Source: Phanerodontia chrysosporium
Taxonomy: Eukaryota > Basidiomycota > Agaricomycetes > Polyporales > Phanerochaetaceae
Assembly (NCBI GenBank): GCA_001910725.1
Contig: MJGA01000002.1
Coordinates: forward strand, 62,001 to 126,000
Length of the DNA stretch: 64,000 nucleotides
Direction: 5' to 3'
Under the pieces are notes generated by a model, which was not told where the DNA came from, ran no database searches, and saw only the letters and a list, made by a program, of their open reading frames with translations. Position numbers and translations under genes: made by a program. Positions 57,719-64,000 of this stretch are shown in pieces. The stretch's first letter is position 1, and the number at the start of each line of letters is the position of its first letter.

Positions 57719-59015
57719 CGTCTCCAACTTGACGCTGCGTTCGGCATTGCTCGCCCTCCCTCTCTCTACTGACTTGACATATACAATGAACTCAAACTGT
57801 ATCAACAGCCTTGTGTAGGATTATACCGGAAAGTGTGTACAGTTTGTGTAATACTCTGGAGTCGGTGCTTGTACTTTTGTAGATGAAATATACGATGGAA
57901 CGTTTTTACTTTCTCACCGCGTACGCCGACATTATCTTTGCCTTACCGGGAGAAAGACAGAAGTTTAACTGGGGCTTCAAGAGGTGAGATCTGTGAGACT
58001 ATAGGCACGGAAGAGAAGTAGTGACCATCCTCGGGTAAAGGCCTCTATGGGCTGATTGTGGAAGAATACAGGGGCTTGCAAAAACAAACTGCAGGTCAAC
58101 AGTTTCGGATCGCTGGCAGCTGGCCACACGCGTCACCATATTGGGTGCGGGGCTGTTATGTGAGCCGCTGGGCTATCGAGGACAAGGCCACCTCCCTTTC
58201 ACCGACACAATAGACCGCGCTGCTACAGGAGTAAATAGGTGCTTGCGCGGCTTGTTTCACTACGGGAAGCCGAGAGAATATTTTTCCGCAGATATAGGTA
58301 ACAACTGGGGCCTGGGACTCTTGAAAACGGACGTCAATGGACGTCAATGGGCAGGGCACACATGATACAGTGCAGGCGGGAGTTTCCACCGGATGACAGC
58401 CCTTTCTAAAATATGGAGAAAATCTGTCACCCGCGGCCAGAGAGCACCAGAGAGACACGTGCAGTTTCTCTTGTAAGTCCCTGTAAGTGATGAGTCTACG
58501 ATCAAGGGTTTACCGGGTCTTGCCATTGTGGTGCCAGGGGGCTGATGATGCCACTTGCGCAAGGCTTTTGGCTGCGGCCTATGTGCTTGATTCTTGACTA
58601 CCACTGATGAATTCTTCGCCATCCGGCAACTGTGACGCTTTGTGGTCCTTCATGTGTTTTTGACTGATATTGAAGGTAACGCATGAAGAGGTAGGACTTG
58701 GCGGCTCGCAGTCTCGCGTGGCGAGGCGCGCGTAGCGATCAACGAGTGAGCGTTCATGTTCGTTTTGATTCGTGGTTTCGAGGTCCCTCCATCTTCCTGC
58801 GTGCTCTCGTCTCATTTATCTCACACTATACACTATCTTTAGCACCATTCTTGGGGACATTAAGTTCTCATCAGACTTACGGCGCTCTACCCTGAAAGCC
58901 AAACAAACTCGAACAATCTTCTCGTCACCGTAGTAAGGCCTAATCGACGCGAATTTTGTGTGTTCTTAGGTTCTGATTTCTCATTATACTACTAGGCGAC
59001 ATAGATTCGTACAAG
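57719..59015. other. intergenic, no supported gene
   Basis: AT-richer 1.3-kb spacer. A minus-strand open frame at 58344-58622 has no recognised features. Confidence 0.45.
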
Positions 59016-60592
59016 ATGCACTGCTGCCTGCACATTCATGAAGTCGTACAAGCCGTTGCAGACTGTATCCAGAATGCCGATATTACTGAGTCCTGCTCTG
59101 GGCCTCCGAAGGCCCGTACACTCTTTAACATGGCGCTAACATGCAAGGCATTCTCCGAGCCTGCTTTGGACGCCTTGTGGAGAAAAATCAGTAACGTACA
59201 ATACTTGATACGCCTTCTGCCAGAACGCATTCTACAGCCGGGCCCCTTTCTTGAGGATGAGCGCCCACAGCTGGCGAGTGTTCTTTGAGGCTACGTATTT
59301 AACGAGACCTGATCAGAGCTTTTCAGATAGTTTCTGAGAGAGGATCTGTAGAAGACTGGGAGGTGCTTGTCCGCTACGCGCGTCGAGTGCGCGAGGTCTA
59401 CTTTCCACGTCCGCGCAAGAACAGTTTCGGGAACTACATCCTACTCGATTGGGCCTCTCTCAAGGACTTCTATCCTGGGCAGCAGCTCTTCCCCAATGTT
59501 CGCTCCATACTTTCAGATAACCCGATGGTCGTTCGATACCTCCCTTTCTTCGCGACATCGCCGATCAAGATGCTGAATTTTGAATACTCGAGCTCACGTG
59601 ACGCGGAACTTCTCGCATCATGCCTCCCTCTATGTTCCAGAACGCTGAAGCAACTGTGCTTCGAACGTGATACTTCCTTGGAGGGGGAGGACCGAAACGC
59701 AGCATCGATAATCGTCTCAAAGGCGATGTGTACTCTGGAGTCGCTCACATCGCTGTCCATTACATACCCACACCAGGAGACCCTCGTGCACTTGGGATCG
59801 CTCATCTATCTTCGTCATCTCGACCTCACCCTCCCTGAGGGGGGCCATAACCTCCCGGCTTCCTTCCAAGCCCTCGAGACACTGAACCTCCGGTACACGA
59901 CATGGGACGCAGCATCGGTCATCAATTTCCTCCAGTGCATCCATCCTCGCAATCTCACGCACTTGAGAATCTCCCGCGACTGCCTACACTAAAACGAGGT
60001 TCTAGTTCCTACAACCCCGTCTCACGTCCAGGCGCTCTTCGCGCTCCTCCAGAAGTTTAGCTCCCTTCGCTCCCTCGGAGTGCGGTTTATTTCAGATCTT
60101 CCTGACCTGCCAACTGGCAGTCTCTCCATACTCCCTCTTCTCTTCCCGCTGCGTGAACTTGAGTACCTGGAGTTGCGGGACATACCCTTTGCCCTGTGCG
60201 CGTCCGACATCAATACGGTCATTGATGCGTGGCCCAGGATCCGCTGCCTATACCTCGGGGACTTGGCCGAGATTGCACAGCCAATGGCTGGCCTGGATGC
60301 GCTCCTGCCGTTTCTGCGCTGTGCGCGCCTGAAGGAGTTGTGTCTTACCCTCGCGGTGCCTCAAGAGACAACCTACGATGAGTACATACCGCCATTCGCA
60401 GCGACCTCGCACCTTGAGTCGCTGTGCGTCGGTCCCCTCAAGCAGGGTGGTGGCTACACAGGTGCTGCGTGGTTCATTGCAAAGGTGTTCCCGCACGCGA
60501 GACTCCAGAGGTCATTGCTGGAATCCCCTGTGCTCTTCGGGCCCGCATATTACTTGGACGGAGAGATCAAGGCCCTGAAGAGTGGGGTTTAG
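59016..60592 (+). pseudogene. F-box-like/leucine-rich protein gene with internal stop
   Basis: Exon 1 begins MHCCLHIHEVVQAVADCIQN and carries an F-box-like helix pair MALTCKAFSEPALDALWRKI. A short intron (about 59288-59334) leads to VEDWEVLVRYARRVREVYF and irregular leucine-rich repeats (LESLTSLSITYPHQETLVHL, LRHLDLTLPE, LETLNLRYTTWD). The frame continues open to 60592 (ELEYLELRDIPFALCAS, LKELCLTLAVPQETTYDEYI) except for one in-frame TAA at 59990-59992 after RDCLH. No intron can remove it. Either a nonsense mutation (pseudogene) or a wrong base. Such proteins usually act as substrate receptors of SCF ubiquitin ligases. Confidence 0.65.
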
Positions 60593-62149
60593 GGCAGGGG
60601 ACTGCTTCCTCAAAGACGTGACAGGTCTGCTACCGTCTCATATACGTGTCCCAGCTCTCATGTTGATTGTCCGATTAGGTTGAACGTGTCTTCAAACAGA
60701 GAGGCACAGAGCTCCGTTGCGTTCTACGGGTATTTATCTGGGTTACTTGCCGCTATCATGAGTTGGGGAATGCGTGCTACGGATCCTGTCAGTCGCTGTC
60801 ATCCCAGTTCAATCCTGCTACTCTCCGTTAGCTTCATAGCACCGGTCTCGGGCGGCGAATCATGCTGATGGGGTATCTTCTGCTAGTCGGAGAGTTTGCT
60901 CTTACATCACGTTGGTTTGCATCATTCGTGATGCAGGACGCGGGACGCCCAGTACGCCTTGTCGCAAGCCATGTCTGCCATGCACGAACATCAGCAAAAA
61001 AATGGGTCGCAGATCTGGTATGGTAGGGCTGGCAAGGCGGCGCCAGTCAGACTAGCGCTGACCTGCAATGGCAAAGGCGCGCCAGTCTGGGATCGCCTGG
61101 TATTGCCTGGCCATGGCTTGTCATCCTGATGCTGCGTGGCATGAAACTTCCTGGTAAGGTCATGGATGGGAATTTAATATCTGTATGAGTTTTTATGAGC
61201 AGTAATGGACAGTTCACTGTCATCTTACTTCCTGAGCGCACACTGGGCCAGCTCCTCACTTTGGCACCGTGTCCGGGGCACGCTCACTCGTTCGGGCGCT
61301 ACTTACATTGTGAAACAGGGTTCGCAAAGGCAGCTTAAAACGTTCCACGGTTCTGTGCGCAATCGCATATAGCAGTGGCATGTGCCACATGCGGAGCCTA
61401 ACACAGCACGCCCCTCGTTGGCCTCACTGACACCTACATAGCATGTATCTGCATACCTTTACAGTGCGACAAACACCTTACTTAAGTGTATTGGGTGGTC
61501 AACGATCTCGCCCAAGCAAAGGTTTGCGGCTGTTCTGCTCGTGTTACTTGCTCGAGATGCTAGTGCACAGCAGACAAGCCAACGCTTACAACCTGACAGC
61601 TTACCCAGTCACATGGTGACTTACCTGTGACGTTTTTTGCTTACCAGGACTTCAAACCCTGTGACAGACGCGTCATGCCCAAGACGGAAGGAAGACATGA
61701 CGTCGAAGCGTCCGAGAAGCAAAGTCCATCTCCAACGCATATAAATCCTCTGTTCCCTCTGCCCTGCTCTCTCCCTCATACCACCACGATCCTCACTCCT
61801 ACATTGCCCCTGCCTTGTCAAGCCGCCTCGCCGTCACGTGCGAAACACCAAAGTCGAGCTTCAGGATAAACATCGTGCCTAACGAGGAAGGCCTTGTTCT
61901 CTGTTGCGCGGGCTGGTGCGGGTGACAGCGCATTTATGGGGCAATTCTGAGGTACGCCGTTAGATTTTTATTGTCGTTTGCCCTGCTAACAGGGTTCTCT
62001 CGACTTTGTTCTGCACAGTTACGGTGTGCGTGTATGAAGTTACAACATCAATTCCACGCATATATGCACCTGCCCTGCACACGCTCGCAACCATTGCACA
62101 CACTGCGAGAACAACGGATACACAATACCCTGCGGTGCGGCTTGCCAAG
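60593..62149. other. intergenic with a repeat copy, no supported gene
   Basis: Contains one copy of a dispersed repeat (about 61017-61160). No coding sequence is supported elsewhere. Confidence 0.45.
61017..61160. repeat. dispersed repeat, copy 1
   Basis: Rich in CTGGCA/TGCCAG-type words. CCTGGTATTGCCTGGCCATGG ... GCGTGGCATGAAAC aligns with CTGGTAATGCCTGGCAATAC ... GCGTGGCATATATA near 63000-63060. Confidence 0.5.
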
Positions 62150-62845
62150 CGCATTATCTCTCGCCAGACCGCCGCATCCACTGACCAAAAGGCCTCGTCA
62201 GGTCGCCGCGTTCATCGGGAGCGACACCAATTTCTATGTCGCAGATGCGGACGTCATCAAGGTTCAATTTCCCCCTCCCCGCTGCATACTCCCGCTGATC
62301 TTCATGACAGGAAATTACGACACATTGTTCGCGCTTTCCAAAACTGCTAGAACAGTATAAGGTCCTCACCTTCTTCGGCGGCAACATCGTCGCGAGCGAG
62401 GGCGAGCACTGGAAGTGCTACCGCAAAATCGCCGCGCCCGCTTTTTCCGAGGTACGCCCTCGTGCCGTCCCCGGTCGACCCTGCATTTCTGAGCGGCCCT
62501 GCGCGCAGCGGAACAACAAGCTCGTGTGGGACAAGACGCACCTCACTATGCAAGACCTCTTCACTAACGTCTGGGGCAAGCGCGCCAAGGTCCACGTCGA
62601 CCACGCCGTCGACATCACCCTTCCGGTGTGCGCGCCTGCACCTGTTTCCTAACCGTGTGCTCACTTGCGCCCATCCCTCCCCTGGACATTGTGCGACGTA
62701 ACCTTGCGCCTCTTCGTGATTGCGTCCGCGACATGCGCCCTTGGATCGCCCCGCATGGGCACACGCCTTGGCCGCGCAGATTGCCCTGTTCGTCATCGGC
62801 GTCGCAGGCTTCGGGCGGCCATCAGCGAAAAAATAACTGCTAGAT
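62150..62845 (+). pseudogene. truncated cytochrome P450 fragment
   Basis: The N-terminal part of a second P450 is recognisable. AFIGSDTNFYVADADVIK is followed by THCSRFPKLLEQYKVLTFFG, GNIVASEGEHWKCYRKIAAP (C-helix W..R) and RNNKLVWDKTHLTMQDLFTN. VDHAVDITLP and IALFVIGVAGFGR complete it. Coding resemblance stops abruptly at about 62820, where a dispersed repeat begins. The I-helix, ExxR and haem loop are absent downstream. The N-terminal anchor is also not recognisable. A dead gene, probably broken by repeat insertion. Confidence 0.72.
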
Positions 62846-63075
62846 CTAGCTTGACCAGGGCTCCCAGCGCAGATCAGCGTTGCCAGACTGGGATCGGGAT
62901 TGCCACCTAAGACATGCGATCGATAAGCATGACATGCTTATCAGCCTGATAGCACTGACCAGGCTTGCCAGTATGGAAAGCCAGGTCACCGACGTCCAGG
63001 TCTGGTAATGCCTGGCAATACATGACAATGGCCGCAGTTGCGTGGCATATATATCCAGGTTTATTGGCTTGCTAC
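62840..63075. repeat. dispersed repeat, copy 2, with hairpin
   Basis: Abuts the P450 fragment. It contains GATAAGCATGACATGCTTATC (62922-62942), which is palindromic apart from its centre, and several TTGCCAG/CTGGTAATGCC words shared with 61.0-61.16 kb. Confidence 0.5.
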
Positions 63076-64000
63076 TCAGGCTCCCCTCATATACAGTAGA
63101 CAATAAAATCGATTCATTTACTAGTATACAACACACCATACAGTACATGAGTGCTCGGGTGACAGATGCATAATAGGATGGATCGCTGGTGGCACTATAT
63201 GCTTGTGTTACCCTGCGCACACCCTCACTCTGGGAGGGCTGCTCTTGCAGAACCTGCAATGCAGCGGCCTGCGTCCGCGTGTCTTCAGAAAGGGTCTATA
63301 CCGAAACCCTATGTCTGCATTATGCCCTACCGCGTCAGAAACTGATATGTGCACTCGTAAGGACGATGACGCACCGGTCAAGCTGCTCGTCAACGCGGTT
63401 GAGCTTCTCCAAGAGGCAGACGTCCGGGTGCACACGGCGCATGGCAACGAGCCGCTCGAGCAGCTGCACGCTCGAGTCGAGTCTCTTCCAAAAAAAAATG
63501 CAAGCAGAGCATCGGGCTTGAGAACGCACTTGGCGAGCCATGCCGCAAATGCAGCCGCGCCACAGGGTATGGGGCGTCTGTCGTCCTCGCGGTCGCATGC
63601 GGGGTTGGTTGTAGACGCATATGATGGAGTGTCGAGCGTGTTATCAAGTCCTGAGATACAAACGGCGAGTAGTTAGTAGGATATATGCGCACATACAATG
63701 GGACTTACAGCTCGAATCTGATTGCATTGTCACGGCTTCACACCGTGAGTCTTTCCAGACCTGGAGGATGCCCATATTAACATGACCGGCCTAATGCGCG
63801 ATAGGGAGCGGTGAGAAGGGGTACAAGAGTGGCGGGCACAAGGGGTTCGCCTCAAGTTCGCCTCGAAGTGACTCTGTGGATCATCAGAAATAGTCTTTTA
63901 TCGAGGACGCACGAACCTCAATACTCAGTGCAAGCCTGCAATCACTGTCTCACGGCTTCAAGGAAGGGCCAGATTCGTCGGAGCAGGCAGGAGCGTTTAG
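63076..64000. other. right-edge region, no confident gene
   Basis: A plus-strand open frame (63203-63676, with KLLVNAVELLQEADVRVHT) and a minus-strand alternative overlap. Neither is recognised or spliced convincingly. Confidence 0.35.

Overview
This is a eukaryotic window from a filamentous basidiomycete, most likely an agaricomycete of polypore type. The evidence is dense short GT-AG introns (about 50-65 nt, many with a CTGAC/CTAAC branch site), genes with up to about eleven exons, divergently paired H2A/H2B genes, fungal-only families (DUF6535, copper-fist, CUE3), many P450/MFS/PLP genes, and no prokaryotic operon signals. I assembled gene models by eye from splice sites, reading phase and family conservation. 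Where a model closes exactly in phase I say so.

Layout. 0-6.7 kb: a decayed DUF6535 fragment, then three divergent copies of one unrecognised gene family (one on -, two on +). 7.1-8.6 kb: a copper-fist transcription factor (-). 10.0-11.1 kb: a GNAT acetyltransferase. 11.4-13.3 and 22.5-24.5 kb: two copies of a PLP-enzyme/rhodanese fusion on either side of a DHA2-type MFS transporter (16.0-18.5 kb) and two long inverted-repeat elements (18.6-21.2 kb). 25.6-27.3 kb: a damaged ACC-synthase-like aminotransferase. 27.8-28.0 kb: a 38-residue metallothionein (-). 31.4-34.8 kb: a divergent pair, a Ctr copper importer (-) and a ferric/cupric reductase (+). 35.2-37.6 kb: an intact DUF6535 gene. 37.9-40.2 kb: mitochondrial D-lactate dehydrogenase. 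42.2-43.3 kb: an unrecognised gene. 44.3-46.2 kb: a P450. 46.4-48.1 kb: a SUN-domain protein. 48.9-50.4 kb: histones H2B and H2A. 51.3-53.7 kb: a CUE3/ASCC2-like ribosome-rescue factor. 56.3-57.7 kb: a zinc alcohol dehydrogenase. 59.0-60.6 kb: an F-box-like/leucine-rich gene with an internal stop. 62.1-62.85 kb: a P450 fragment cut off at a dispersed repeat.

How it fits together. Four genes form a loose copper module: sensor/regulator (copper-fist), buffer (metallothionein), importer (Ctr) and surface reductase that supplies reduced metal. Importer and reductase share one 395-bp promoter. The PLP/rhodanese pair points to sulfur amino-acid chemistry nearby.

A caution affects the whole window. 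At least nine otherwise good coding sequences or junctions, including conserved histone H2B, need exactly one extra base to stay in frame. That looks like a systematic single-base under-call in the assembly rather than nine separate pseudogenes.
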